Source of the DNA: Bacillota bacterium
Lineage (GTDB): Bacteria > Bacillota > Clostridia > Oscillospirales > Oscillospiraceae
Assembly (NCBI GenBank): GCA_009781925.1
Contig: WQUU01000193.1
Location: forward strand, 1 to 21,901
DNA length: 21,901 nt
Direction: 5' to 3'
The notes under the pieces were generated by a model. The model saw nothing but the letters and a program-made list of their open reading frames with translations, did not search any database and was not told the origin of the DNA. Shown one piece after another: positions 5,780 to 14,740 of the stretch; positions within the stretch are counted from its first letter, which is position 1; every line of letters starts with the position of its first letter. The position numbers were made by a program, and so were the translations under genes.

Positions 5780-6469
5780 TTATTCGCCCCACCAACTTTT
5801 CGCTTTCTTTTCCGTCTCCTTTTCCTCTCCCTCCGTCCCCTTCTCCTCTCCCTCTGTCTCCGCCGTCTCCCCCTTGCTCTTCCGGCTCTGGATCAGCGTC
5901 AGCGCGATCACCGCCGCCACGGCGGCCAGAATCACGCTCCCGCCGATGAGGACGTACAGCTTCAGATTGCTCTTGGCCGGGGTATCGAATTTCACGCTGT
6001 CCGCTATCGCCTTGAGCGTATCCTCCATCACCTGCGTCACCGGGCCGCCGTTGCTTTTCAGCACAATGCCGACCGTTTTGCCCTGCGCTACGGCGGAATA
6101 CTGCACGGTGGCAATCCCGTTCGTCTCGCCGCGCTGCACGGTAAACACCGGTTCGGACTGCGAACCGGTGTTGCCGGCCCCCGGCTGCATCACGACCTGG
6201 ATCCCGTAGGTGTTGCCCTCCGGAAAGGCGTAGAGATACGCGCCGGAGGCGATAAGCGTCTGCATCACCGTGACGCGGGTGCCGCCCAGCAGCCCAAAAG
6301 CGGGATCGTCCGCCGGCGTGTCCCGGGTAACGACACTGAAGCCGTCCGGGATGGTCACCGTAATACCCGCCTCCTGCAAATGATAGACGCCCGCACCCTC
6401 CGCAAGAACGGAACTGCCGATGCCGAAAAATAACGCGGCGGCAAGCACTACGACATATAATTTTTTCAT
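5780..6469 (-). CDS. Secreted, C-terminally membrane-anchored protein of unknown function
   Basis: A 229-aa protein with a signal peptide (MKKLYVVVLAAALFFGIGSS, probable cleavage near VLAEG, ~residue 24). An extracytoplasmic domain of about 140 residues follows (HLQEAGITVTIPDGFSVVTR; resembles PsbP/DcrB-like secreted domains, low certainty). A transmembrane helix spans about 171-193. The cytoplasmic tail is highly charged, with TEGEEK-type repeats, ending SWWGE. Signal and stop-transfer together predict a type I topology. GGAGGAA lies 8 bases before the ATG. It follows polC by 54 bases on the same strand with only a small palindrome between, so it may be the last gene of the long operon. No enzymatic motif is visible. 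Confidence 0.75.
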   Translation of the reverse strand: MKKLYVVVLAAALFFGIGSSVLAEGAGVYHLQEAGITVTIPDGFSVVTRDTPADDPAFGLLGGTRVTVMQTLIASGAYLYAFPEGNTYGIQVVMQPGAGNTGSQSEPVFTVQRGETNGIATVQYSAVAQGKTVGIVLKSNGGPVTQVMEDTLKAIADSVKFDTPAKSNLKLYVLIGGSVILAAVAAVIALTLIQSRKSKGETAETEGEEKGTEGEEKETEKKAKSWWGE

Positions 6470-6494
6470 GGGGAATTCCTCCGACCTGCGTATA

Positions 6495-6518
6495 CTACAG
6501 GGCGCGTCGCGCCCTACA
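6495..6518. repeat. Minimal TGTAGGG-family palindrome
   Basis: CTACAGGGCGCG joined to TCGCGCCCTACA is a 24-bp near-palindrome with the family ends. It sits in the 54-base gap between polC and the downstream membrane protein gene. It has no T-run, so it is not called a terminator. Confidence 0.6.
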
Positions 6519-6523
6519 TTTTC

Positions 6524-9500
6524 CTAAAAGAAACTCATTTGGCTCGTCTCAGGCAAATCTCCCAGCGCGCCGAGGGCCTTGAGCTGTTCCGCGTTGGCCT
6601 GATTTAATTTCGGACAGGCCAGCAGCAACTCCTCCAAGGAGATAAACTGCCTGCCCCCCTCTCGGACGCGGATCAGATCTTGGGCGGCGGCCTCTCCGAG
6701 GCCGGAGACCGTCAGAAAGGGCGGGCGCAGGCCTTTTTCGGTCGGGAGAAAACGGCTGGCGTCGGACTTATACAAGTCCAGATTTTCAAAGACAAACCCC
6801 CGGCTGTAAAACTCATAGACCGCCTCCAGGGTCGTCTGCAGATCCTCCTCTTTCGCCGTCGGATTTTGCAGCCGGGCGATCTCCGCCAGCTTTTTCCGCA
6901 CGGGCTCGATGCCCCGGATCATGACAGAGGCGTCGAAGCTGTCCTTCTGGCTGCGGCGGTAGAAATACGCGGCGTAGAACGCCAGTGGCTCGTGCACTTT
7001 GTACCATGCGATGCGGAAGGCCATCATCACATAGGCCACCGCGTGGGCCTTCGGGAACAGATACTGAATCTTCTGGCAGGAGTCGATATACCAGCCCGGC
7101 ACGCCCAAGTCCCGCATAGATTCGACCTGTTCGTCGCTCAGAGGCTTGCCTTTTTTCCGCACGGTCTCCATGATCTGAAAGGCCGCTTTCGCCTCCATAC
7201 CCTTGGAGATCAGATAGAGCATCAGGTCTTCCCGGCAGCTGATCGTATCCTTGACACTGACTTTTCCGCCCAGGATCAGCTCCTTGGCGTTGCCCGCCCA
7301 GACCGCCTCGCCGTGGGAGAAGCCGGAGAGCCGCACCAGCGTGGCAAACTCCGTGGGCTGTGTGTCCACCAGCATTCCCCGGGTAAAGGGTGTGCCGAAC
7401 TCAGGCACGCCGATGGTGCCCGTCCTGCCGATGACGGGATCGTCCTCGGGCAGGCCCAGAGGCGCGGGGCTTTTGAAGATGCGCATGGTCTCGGGGTCGT
7501 CCAGGCGGATATCTCTCGCCTCGACTCCGGTCAAATCCTCCAGCATCCGGATCATGGTGGGGTCGTCGTGGCCCAGCTCATCGAGCTTCAGAAGGTTGGA
7601 CTCCATGCAGTGATACTCAAAGTGGGTGGTGACGATGTCGCTGTCCTTGTCGTCCGCCGGGTGCTGGACGGGACAGAAATCCGTGACCTCCATCTCCCGG
7701 GGGATGATGACCAGGCCGCCCGGATGCTGGCCCGTGGTGCGTTTGATGCCCACGAGCCCTTGGCTGAGGCGGGTTTCCTCCGCCTTGGTGACGACCAGGC
7801 CGCGCTCCTCCAGGTATTTTTTCACATAGCCGTAGGCCGTCTTCTCCGCCAGTGTGCCGATGGTTCCGGCCCGGAATACGTGATCCGCGCCGAAGAGCTC
7901 CTCCGTATACTTGTGCGCCCTGGCCTGGTATTCGCCGGAGAAGTTTAGATCAATGTCCGGCACCTTGTCTCCACCGACGCCCATAAAAATCTCAAATGGG
8001 ATGTCAAAGCCGTCTTTTTTAAGTTCCGCGCCGCAGACGGGGCAGAGCTTGTCCGGCATATCCGCGCCGCAGCCGTAGTCCCTGCCGGCGCCGAAATCCG
8101 TATGGTGACAGTGCGCACAGCGGTAGTGGGGCGGCAGGGCGTTGACCTCCGTGATCCCGGCCAGGTAGGCCGCGAAGGACGAGCCTACGCTCCCCCGGGA
8201 GCCCACCAGGTAGCCCGCCTCCAGGGAATTCGCCACCAGCTTTTGCGCGGCCATGTAGACCACGTCGTAGTGGCCGCCGATGATATCCCGCAGTTCCGTC
8301 TCCACGCGCTCCTGTACGCGTTCCGGCGGATGCGCGCCGTAAAGCTCCCGCAGGCGGTTCCGCACCAGGAATTCGAGATCCTCGGCGGAGTGCTCAATCG
8401 TGGGGGGGAAGAGTTTTTTCGGTAAAAGCTCGATCTCCTCGCAGCGGGCCGCGATGGCGTTGGGGGTCTCGATGACCACCTCTCTGGCCGCATCGTCGCC
8501 CAAGTAGGCAAACTCGTCCAGCATCTCGCCGGTGGTTTTGAAATAGATGGGCAGGTCTTTATCCGCATCTGAGAATTTTTTGGAGGCCAGCAGAATCTTG
8601 CGGTAGATCTCATGTTCCGGGTTCAGGAAGTGCGCGTCCCCCGTGGCGGCGCAGGGCTTGCCCAACTTCTTCGCCAGGGCAAAGACCCTCCTGTTAAACT
8701 CCCGGAGCTGCTCCTCGTCCTTCGCCGTCCCGTTGTTCAGCAAAAAGGCGTTGTTGCAGACGGGCATGATCTCCAAAAAGTCGTAGAAGGAGGCGATGCG
8801 CCGCAGTTCGCTTTGGCTCCTGCCATGGGTCAGGGCGTCAAAAAGCTCCCCCGCCGCGCAGGCGGAACCGACGAGCAGTCCCTCCCGATGCGCCGTGAGA
8901 AGGCTCTTGGGGATGACGGGGTTCTTGTGAAAGTGCTCCAGGTGGGCCTTGGAGATGAGCGTGTAGAGGTTTTTGAGCCCGGTTTTGTTTTGGACGAGCA
9001 GATTGATATGATAGGTGTGGCGGGGGGCGCTGTCCTCTCCCCAGGCCCGGAGGCAGACGGCGTTTAAGTCATCCAGCGTCTCCGCGCCCAGGCTTTTCAG
9101 CGTGGGGAGGAATTTTTCCAGAATGCGCGCTACCACGGCCGCGTCGTCCACCGCCCGGTGGTGGCGGAATTCCGGCAGGCCCAGGCGGGAGGCCACCCTG
9201 TCCAGCCTGTGCCGGGGCAGCTCCGGCAGCAGGAACTGGGCCAGTACCAGCGTGTCCAGGTAAGACGGGTCGAAGAGAATGTTTTGCCGCGCGCAGGCGG
9301 CTTCCACAAAACTCACATCAAAACCGGCGTTATGAGCGGCCAGAGGCCGATCTTTGGCGAAGGCCAGAAATTGCGCCACAGCTTCCGCTTCCCCCGGCGC
9401 ATCGTAGACGTCCCGGTCGCGGATGCCGGTGAGCTCCGTGATCTCGGCCGGGATGGGCCTGCCGGGGTTCACGAAGGTCTGAAAACGGTTCAGAATTCTG

Positions 9501-10498
9501 CCGTTTTTGAGGATGACCGCGCCGATCTCGGTGATGCGCTCATTTTGGGCGTCGAGCCCCGTAGTCTCCAGATCGAAGGCGCAGATCTCGGTGTTCAGGG
9601 GCAAGCCGCGTCCGCCCCGGAAGGCCGCGCGCTCGTCGACATCGTTGGCGAAGTAGCCCTCCAGGCCGAAGATCACCTTGACGCCGTATTTTTTCCCGGC
9701 TTTCCAGGCCTCGGGATAGGCCTGGGCCACGCCGTGATCCGTGATGGCAACGGCGGGATGCCCCCAGCGGGCGGCCTGGGCGACGGCCTCCTCCGGGTCG
9801 GTGAGCGCGTCCAGGGCGCTGTAGCGGGTGTGCAGATGCAGTTCCACACGCTTGCCGGCTTCACTCGTATCCTCCCGCAGCGCTTTCTCCGCCAGGCAGA
9901 TGGCCGAGGGGGTAAGCCGGATATCCCCCTCATAGCGGTCAAATTCCATGTGCCCGCGAACGGCCACGGTCATGCCCTTTTTGATCTTGTCGATCACCGC
10001 CCGCTCGTTCGCGCCGTGTATGTACTTGGAGACCCGGACGGTGCCGGTATAGTCGGTGAGATCAAAGCTGAGCACTGCGCCGCTCCCCTTTTGGAGCAGT
10101 TTGCTTGTCACGTCCAACACGTCGCCCTCCACGACGACCTCGCCGCTGTCCTGGCGCAGATCGGAGACGGGCGCCGGCGCGGCTTTGAAGGCCTTGCCGT
10201 AGAGCGCCGCCCCCTTTGCCGCGGATGCCCTCTTTTTGGGCTGCGCCGCGCTTTTTTTCACCGGAGCCCAGAGCCGCAGGCTGACGCGCAGCAGGCCGAA
10301 CTCCGCCGCGATGCAGTCCTCCAGGAGCGCGTGTTCGTCCGGAGAGGGCGGGCAGACAAAATTCGCCTCCAGCTCCATGTGGAGCTGTTCCCGGCTGAGC
10401 TTGACAGAAAAAATAGAGGCGGAAGAAAGTCCCCCGCAGAGCTCGGCGAAAGGCTCACAGCAGGGGAACATCGCAAGAAACGGGGTTTTGCTGCTCAT
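6524..10498 (-). CDS. polC: DNA polymerase III subunit alpha, PolC type (with proofreading exonuclease)
   Basis: A 1324-aa replicative polymerase of low-GC Gram-positives, acting at the fork. Domains in order: a short N-terminal domain (~1-85), an OB fold (~120-205), a PHP domain starting HLHTRYSALDA (~221) and interrupted by a DEDDh exonuclease, then thumb, palm and fingers. The exonuclease shows DLETTG (309), HNAGFDVSF (389) and HRAVDDA (447). VGSRGSVGSSF is near 765. A Cys4 zinc site (CAHC...CPVC) is near 794-822. The catalytic palm has PDIDLNF (847-853) and KLDELG (971). All key residues are present. It is about 100 residues shorter than the B. subtilis enzyme (~1437 aa), mainly N-terminal. 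The start codon overlaps the ispG stop in ATGA, implying translational coupling. Confidence 0.98.
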   Translation of the reverse strand: MSSKTPFLAMFPCCEPFAELCGGLSSASIFSVKLSREQLHMELEANFVCPPSPDEHALLEDCIAAEFGLLRVSLRLWAPVKKSAAQPKKRASAAKGAALYGKAFKAAPAPVSDLRQDSGEVVVEGDVLDVTSKLLQKGSGAVLSFDLTDYTGTVRVSKYIHGANERAVIDKIKKGMTVAVRGHMEFDRYEGDIRLTPSAICLAEKALREDTSEAGKRVELHLHTRYSALDALTDPEEAVAQAARWGHPAVAITDHGVAQAYPEAWKAGKKYGVKVIFGLEGYFANDVDERAAFRGGRGLPLNTEICAFDLETTGLDAQNERITEIGAVILKNGRILNRFQTFVNPGRPIPAEITELTGIRDRDVYDAPGEAEAVAQFLAFAKDRPLAAHNAGFDVSFVEAACARQNILFDPSYLDTLVLAQFLLPELPRHRLDRVASRLGLPEFRHHRAVDDAAVVARILEKFLPTLKSLGAETLDDLNAVCLRAWGEDSAPRHTYHINLLVQNKTGLKNLYTLISKAHLEHFHKNPVIPKSLLTAHREGLLVGSACAAGELFDALTHGRSQSELRRIASFYDFLEIMPVCNNAFLLNNGTAKDEEQLREFNRRVFALAKKLGKPCAATGDAHFLNPEHEIYRKILLASKKFSDADKDLPIYFKTTGEMLDEFAYLGDDAAREVVIETPNAIAARCEEIELLPKKLFPPTIEHSAEDLEFLVRNRLRELYGAHPPERVQERVETELRDIIGGHYDVVYMAAQKLVANSLEAGYLVGSRGSVGSSFAAYLAGITEVNALPPHYRCAHCHHTDFGAGRDYGCGADMPDKLCPVCGAELKKDGFDIPFEIFMGVGGDKVPDIDLNFSGEYQARAHKYTEELFGADHVFRAGTIGTLAEKTAYGYVKKYLEERGLVVTKAEETRLSQGLVGIKRTTGQHPGGLVIIPREMEVTDFCPVQHPADDKDSDIVTTHFEYHCMESNLLKLDELGHDDPTMIRMLEDLTGVEARDIRLDDPETMRIFKSPAPLGLPEDDPVIGRTGTIGVPEFGTPFTRGMLVDTQPTEFATLVRLSGFSHGEAVWAGNAKELILGGKVSVKDTISCREDLMLYLISKGMEAKAAFQIMETVRKKGKPLSDEQVESMRDLGVPGWYIDSCQKIQYLFPKAHAVAYVMMAFRIAWYKVHEPLAFYAAYFYRRSQKDSFDASVMIRGIEPVRKKLAEIARLQNPTAKEEDLQTTLEAVYEFYSRGFVFENLDLYKSDASRFLPTEKGLRPPFLTVSGLGEAAAQDLIRVREGGRQFISLEELLLACPKLNQANAEQLKALGALGDLPETSQMSFF

Positions 10499-11547
10499 AG
10501 TGTTGATTCCTCATCATTTGTAATCACATCCAGCAGCGCGTCGCAGAGCCGCTCCTGCGGAAATTTTCCCACAACATCGCCGCGCCGGAACACGACGCCC
10601 TCTCCCGCGCCGCCGGAGACGCCGTAGTCGGCGAATTTCGCCTCGCCGGGGCCGTTGACGACACAGCCCATGACGGCCACCGTGATGTCTCGGTTCATGA
10701 CAGCCAGGCGCGCCCGCACCTCATCTACCAGAGGCAAGAGGTCAATTTTTGTGCGCCCGCAGGTGGGGCAGGAGACGATATCGACTCCCCCGCGCAACTT
10801 CAGCGCCCTTAATATCGCGATTCCCGCCCGCACCTCTTCGATGGGGTCGGCGGTCAGGGAGACCCGGAGCGTGTCGCCGAGGCCGTCCAGCAGCAGCGCG
10901 CCGATGCCGATTGATGACTTGATGACCCCCATCTCCGGCGTTCCGGTCTCGGTGACGCCGATGTGCAGGGGGTAGTCGCAGCGCGCGGCCAGGAGGCGAT
11001 AGGCCTGTACCGTCGCGCGCACGTCGGAGGATTTTACCGCGACGCAGATGTCATAAAACCCGGCGTCTTCCAGAAGGCGCGCCTGGCCCAGCGCGCTCTC
11101 ACAGAGGGCCTCTGGCGTGTTACCCAGCTTGCCCAAGAGGTCTTTCTCGAGACTTCCGGCGTTGACGCCCACCCGGATGGGGACGCCCCGCTCCGCGCAG
11201 GCCGCCGCCACCGCGCGCACCCGCTCTTTTCCCCCGATGTTGCCGGGGTTCAGCCGAATCTTGTCCGCCCCGTTCTCCACGGCCAAGAGCGCCAGTTTGT
11301 AGTCAAAGTGGATGTCCGCCACCAGCGGTAGGGGGGATTCGGCTTTTATCTCGCGAACCGCCCGTGCGGCCTTCAAATCCGGCACCGCCACCCGGACGAT
11401 GTCGCAGCCCGCCTCCGCCAATGCGCGGATCTGCGCCAGCGTGGCTTCCACGTCGTCGGTGCGGGTGTTCGTCATGGACTGCACGGTCACGGGCGCGCCC
11501 CCGCCGACGGGGACGCCGCCGATGTTGATTTGTCTCGATTTGCGCAT
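10495..11547 (-). CDS. ispG: 4-hydroxy-3-methylbut-2-en-1-yl diphosphate synthase
   Basis: A 350-aa iron-sulfur enzyme of the MEP isoprenoid pathway (also gcpE), converting methylerythritol cyclodiphosphate to HMBPP in the cytoplasm. The N-terminal TIM-barrel begins with VQSMTNTRTDD and includes DIHFDYKLAL and KIRLNPGNIG. The C-terminal [4Fe-4S] ligands are SCPTCGRTKID (C260, C263) and MGCVVNGPGEA (C295), with the conserved Glu at 302. Length is typical of the bacterial short form. It starts 5 bases after the rseP stop, with GGGGGTAA as ribosome binding site, and its stop overlaps polC. Together with dxr and uppS it ties isoprenoid supply to undecaprenyl carrier synthesis in one operon. dxs and the other MEP genes are not in the window. 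Confidence 0.98.
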   Translation of the reverse strand: MRKSRQINIGGVPVGGGAPVTVQSMTNTRTDDVEATLAQIRALAEAGCDIVRVAVPDLKAARAVREIKAESPLPLVADIHFDYKLALLAVENGADKIRLNPGNIGGKERVRAVAAACAERGVPIRVGVNAGSLEKDLLGKLGNTPEALCESALGQARLLEDAGFYDICVAVKSSDVRATVQAYRLLAARCDYPLHIGVTETGTPEMGVIKSSIGIGALLLDGLGDTLRVSLTADPIEEVRAGIAILRALKLRGGVDIVSCPTCGRTKIDLLPLVDEVRARLAVMNRDITVAVMGCVVNGPGEAKFADYGVSGGAGEGVVFRRGDVVGKFPQERLCDALLDVITNDEESTL

Positions 11548-11552
11548 AACTT

Positions 11553-12641
11553 TTACCCCCAGATCAAACGCCAGACATCATGGAGCGTCACGTAGGCGAT
11601 GAGCCCCAGTAAGAGCACAAACACCGCGCCATGAATATAGCCCTCATATTTGGGGTCTAATTTGCGTTTTGTGATCTTCTCGATCACCCAGGTGATCCAG
11701 AGAAAGACAATCCGTCCGCCATCAAGAGCGGGGATGGGCAGCATGTTCATCACCGCCAGATTGATGGCGATAAACGCGCCAAAATAAAATACCGCCTGCA
11801 GCCCGGCGCCCGCGCTGTGATTTGGGTCTTGCTGCTGCGCCTGATTCCCCGTATCGTTAAAGAGGTTAAGGATTCCCGGAAGTCCTGCCATATCGTTGAG
11901 GCCGGCCCGGCCGGTGAGCAAATCCGAAAGCCCCAGCCGCACCATGCGGACAAAACTGAGGGCCTGATACCAGGAAAATTTCAGCGTAGCGCCAAAGCCG
12001 TGCTCGCGGGCCTCGAAAGTAAAACCGTACAGCATTACGGGTTTCCCGTCTGTGTCCGTTCCCGGAATGGTTTTCTGCATGGTGAAATCAGCGAGCGTCA
12101 CCCTCTGCCCGTCTCTCAGCAGAACAATCGTGTGGCTGTCCCCGCCACGGCTCAGGAAGAGTGACACATCGTTGTAAGTGTAAATGCGCTCCCCGTCAAT
12201 TTTATAAAAAATGTCCCCCACCTGCAGGCCGTGTTCCCCCTCATAGGGGAAGCCGTCCGCAAGGCCGGTGATCTTGGGCACAGGAAAGCCGTTTTGCTGC
12301 GCTTGGGGCAGAGAAAACAGAAATAAAATAATCAATAGCCCCAATAAAAAGTTCATAATGGAACCCGCCGCCAGAATAATCGTGCGTTTCCAGGCCCGCT
12401 GATTCACAAAGGCGCGGGGATCCTCGGACGCGGCGTCCTCCCCCATGTTGCAGAAACCGCCGATGGGCAGAAGCCGCCAGGTATAGAGGGTCTCCTTCCC
12501 CTGCTTTTTCAGGAGTTTCGGCCCCATGCCGATGGCGAACTCAAAAACCCGCACGCCGCCCAGCTTGGCCGCCGTGAAGTGGCCCAGCTCGTGAATGGTG
12601 ATGAGGATGCCGAAAAAAAGAATTCCGATGACAATATACAT
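11553..12641 (-). CDS. rseP: Site-2 intramembrane zinc metalloprotease, RseP family
   Basis: A 362-aa membrane protease. The first helix carries the zinc motif HELGH (17-21). A PDZ-like domain (~115-200, DGFPYEGEHGLQVGDIFYKI) follows, and the third zinc ligand lies in NMLPIPALDGG (D307 of the LDG motif). C-terminal helices complete the fold. The family cleaves anti-sigma factors or signal peptide remnants within the membrane (RseP in E. coli, RasP in B. subtilis). The substrate here is not known; no anti-sigma gene is in view. GAGGTAACGC precedes the ATG. It lies 102 bases after dxr, with that gap largely filled by a TGTAGGG element, and 5 bases before ispG. Confidence 0.96.
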   Translation of the reverse strand: MYIVIGILFFGILITIHELGHFTAAKLGGVRVFEFAIGMGPKLLKKQGKETLYTWRLLPIGGFCNMGEDAASEDPRAFVNQRAWKRTIILAAGSIMNFLLGLLIILFLFSLPQAQQNGFPVPKITGLADGFPYEGEHGLQVGDIFYKIDGERIYTYNDVSLFLSRGGDSHTIVLLRDGQRVTLADFTMQKTIPGTDTDGKPVMLYGFTFEAREHGFGATLKFSWYQALSFVRMVRLGLSDLLTGRAGLNDMAGLPGILNLFNDTGNQAQQQDPNHSAGAGLQAVFYFGAFIAINLAVMNMLPIPALDGGRIVFLWITWVIEKITKRKLDPKYEGYIHGAVFVLLLGLIAYVTLHDVWRLIWG

Positions 12642-12654
12642 GCGTTACCTCAAT

Positions 12655-12748
12655 TGTAGGGGCGGCGTCGGGCCGCCCATTGTAGAGCGCGATGCCCACA
12701 TCGCGCCGCCGCACAGGCAGCGGGCCGATGTGGGCATCGGCCCCTACA
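12655..12748. repeat. TGTAGGG-family element between dxr and rseP, overlapping the dxr stop
   Basis: A 94-bp element bounded by TGTAGGGGC and GCCCCTACA. It contains several hairpins: GGGCGGC/GCCGCCC near the left end, GCGCGATG-CCCA-CATCGCGC (12687-12706) and GGCCGATG-TGGG-CATCGGCC (12723-12742). The last bases provide the final ATG-TAG of dxr on the minus strand. An internal TTGTAGAG at 12680-12687 suggests two fused units. Confidence 0.8.
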
Positions 12749-13883
12749 TGGCGTACACCAATTCCCGCGCCCGTTCGTCCGTGTCCAGAATATTTTCCAG
12801 TGTCGGCGTTTCCGTAAACTCTATGCGCTGACAGGCCGCCGCAACACGGTCATAGATGGCGTTATACCCGATTTTTCCCGCGAGAAACAGGGCCACCGCC
12901 GCCTCATTGGCGGCGCTCATGGCGCAGGGGAGGTTCCCGCCGCGTCTGGCCAGTTCCATCGCGAGGGCCAGACAGGGCATGGCGGCCAGATCAGGCGCGG
13001 AGAAGTGCAGCGCGGCAAACGCGTTAAAGTCCAGCCGCGCCGTCTGGGAACTGAGCCGCGCGGGATAGGTCAGGGCGTACTGGATCGGCAGGGCCATGTC
13101 CGGTACGGCGCACTGCGCGAGGACGGAGCCGTCAACAAACTCCACCATGGAGTGAACCACGCTCTCCGGGTGGATGAGCACCTCGATTTGCTCCGGTGCA
13201 ACGCCGAAGAGGTGCATAGCCTCGATGAATTCGAGACCCTTGTTCATCATGGTCGCGGAGTCCACGCTGATCTTCGCCCCCATGCTCCAGTTGGGGTGCC
13301 TGACCGCCATTTCCGGCGTGACGGCGGCGCACTGTTCCCGGCTCCGGCCCAGAAAAGGCCCGCCGGAGGCCGTGAGCAAAATGCGCCTGAGCTCGTCCCG
13401 GCTTTTCCCCTGGAGGCACTGAAAAATGGCGCTGTGTTCGCTGTCCACGGGCAAGATTTCCGCGCCGTGTTCCCGCGCCGCCGCCGTGACGAGCGCCCCG
13501 GCGCAGACCAGAGTCTCCTTGTTGGCGAGGCAGATACGCCGGCCGAGGGTGATGGCCGCCAGCGTGGGCAGAAGGCCCACCGCTCCGGACACCGCCGCGC
13601 AGACGGCGTCCGCGCCGGCGATACAGGCCGCCTCCAGCAGGCCGCCCTCCCCCGAGACGACGCGGGTATCCGTATCCCCCAGAGCGATCCGCAGCGTTTT
13701 TGCGGCTGTCTCGTCATATACGGCCGCAAGATGCGGATGAAAGCGCCGGGCCTGTTCCTCCAACAGGGAAATATTGGAGCGCGCAGCCAGGGCGAGAATT
13801 TTGACGCGGAGCCGCGCCGCGGCCTCCAGTGTCTGCCGCCCGACGGAGCCGGTAGAGCCGAGGACGGAAATTGAATTTACCAT
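12744..13883 (-). CDS. dxr: 1-deoxy-D-xylulose 5-phosphate reductoisomerase
   Basis: A 379-aa NADPH-dependent enzyme (also ispC) making methylerythritol 4-phosphate, the committed MEP-pathway step. The N-terminal NADPH fold is VLGSTGSVGRQTLEA. LANKETLVCAG, ILPVDSEHSAIFQCLQG and TASGGPF form the catalytic and metal-binding regions. IHPESVVHSMVEF and the MNKGLEFIEA segment follow. Length is normal. Its ATG shares one base with the cdsA TGA (TGATG), indicating coupling. The last codon and TAG lie inside a TGTAGGG repeat element, so the natural C-terminus may once have been different; the protein nonetheless looks full length. Confidence 0.98.
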   Translation of the reverse strand: MVNSISVLGSTGSVGRQTLEAAARLRVKILALAARSNISLLEEQARRFHPHLAAVYDETAAKTLRIALGDTDTRVVSGEGGLLEAACIAGADAVCAAVSGAVGLLPTLAAITLGRRICLANKETLVCAGALVTAAAREHGAEILPVDSEHSAIFQCLQGKSRDELRRILLTASGGPFLGRSREQCAAVTPEMAVRHPNWSMGAKISVDSATMMNKGLEFIEAMHLFGVAPEQIEVLIHPESVVHSMVEFVDGSVLAQCAVPDMALPIQYALTYPARLSSQTARLDFNAFAALHFSAPDLAAMPCLALAMELARRGGNLPCAMSAANEAAVALFLAGKIGYNAIYDRVAAACQRIEFTETPTLENILDTDERARELVYAM

Positions 13884-14740
13884 CAGCGCGCGACCAGGAG
13901 GGCGGGCGCCAGCAGGAGCAGAAACTCCACCGCCGGGGCCGCGAAGGACATGCCGTCCAGCCGATCCAAAACGCCGCCGTGTCCGGGCAGGATGCGGCCA
14001 TAATCTTTGACGCCGAACTGCCGCTTCACGGCGCTGTAAAACAGGTCGCCCAGTTCACACAGCGCACAGCCGACGAAGCCATAGAGCAACAGCAGCGGAT
14101 AGTTGACCGAAAATCCGCCGATGAGCTGGAGAATGAGCCCGTAGAGCGGGAGAAAGCCCATGCCGCAGACGAAGCCGCCGACACTCCCTTCGACCGTTTT
14201 GTGGGGGGAGAGCAGCGGGCTCAGCTTATGTTTTCCCAAAAACGTGCCAATAAAATAGGCCCCGGTGTCGCAGGCAAAGGTGATGACGAAGGGGATCAAA
14301 ATATACGCGGCCCCGCTCTGCCCGGCGCCCGCGCCGACGCCGAGCTGTCCGATCCGCACGAGAGCGCCGAGCAGGTAGGGGATGAGCCCGCCCGCGAAAA
14401 AGGCGCCGAGACACTCCAGGACTGTGATCTGCCGCCGCCCCTCCCGATAGGAGAGCGCCAGAAGAACGCCCAAACCGATCAGCAGCAGAAAGGCCGGAGC
14501 CAGCCGGTAGGGCGTGAGCTGCGGAATCACCGCGAACAGAGGGGCCAGGACTGCGGCGCAGAGCGTGACGGCCACGGCCGGCCTCTCCGCCTGCGGCGCG
14601 GCGCAACGCAAAAACTCATGGGCGCCCAGGGCCGCGACAAAAGCCAGGCACAGCGCAAAGACCCACAGGGGCAGAAAGATCACAATCGCAAGCAGTATCG
14701 GCACGCCCACAATCCCGACCAAAATGCGGTTTTTCATCAC
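13883..14740 (-). CDS. cdsA: Phosphatidate cytidylyltransferase (CDP-diglyceride synthase)
   Basis: A 285-aa polytopic membrane enzyme making CDP-diacylglycerol from CTP and phosphatidate for phospholipid synthesis. About seven or eight hydrophobic segments are visible. The C-terminal family signature is intact: SAVKRQFGVKDYG then LPGHGGVLDRLDG (~236-263), including the metal-binding Asp residues. FACDTGAYFIG at ~155 is also typical. It overlaps uppS by four bases (ATGA) and dxr by one. Placement between uppS and dxr is the standard Firmicutes order. Confidence 0.97.
   Translation of the reverse strand: MMKNRILVGIVGVPILLAIVIFLPLWVFALCLAFVAALGAHEFLRCAAPQAERPAVAVTLCAAVLAPLFAVIPQLTPYRLAPAFLLLIGLGVLLALSYREGRRQITVLECLGAFFAGGLIPYLLGALVRIGQLGVGAGAGQSGAAYILIPFVITFACDTGAYFIGTFLGKHKLSPLLSPHKTVEGSVGGFVCGMGFLPLYGLILQLIGGFSVNYPLLLLYGFVGCALCELGDLFYSAVKRQFGVKDYGRILPGHGGVLDRLDGMSFAAPAVEFLLLLAPALLVAR

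Noticed and set aside
6495..6518. Terminator after polC
   Set aside because: A good hairpin, but no T-run on either strand and its ends match the TGTAGGG repeat family.
6680..7948. A 422-codon plus-strand frame opposite polC
   Set aside because: Same reason: antisense to conserved polymerase motifs, low-complexity composition, no Shine-Dalgarno.
9158..10627. A 489-codon plus-strand frame opposite polC
   Set aside because: It is antisense to a confidently identified polymerase and runs into ispG. GC-rich codon bias leaves the complementary frame open; composition is Arg/Gly/His/Val-rich with no family resemblance.
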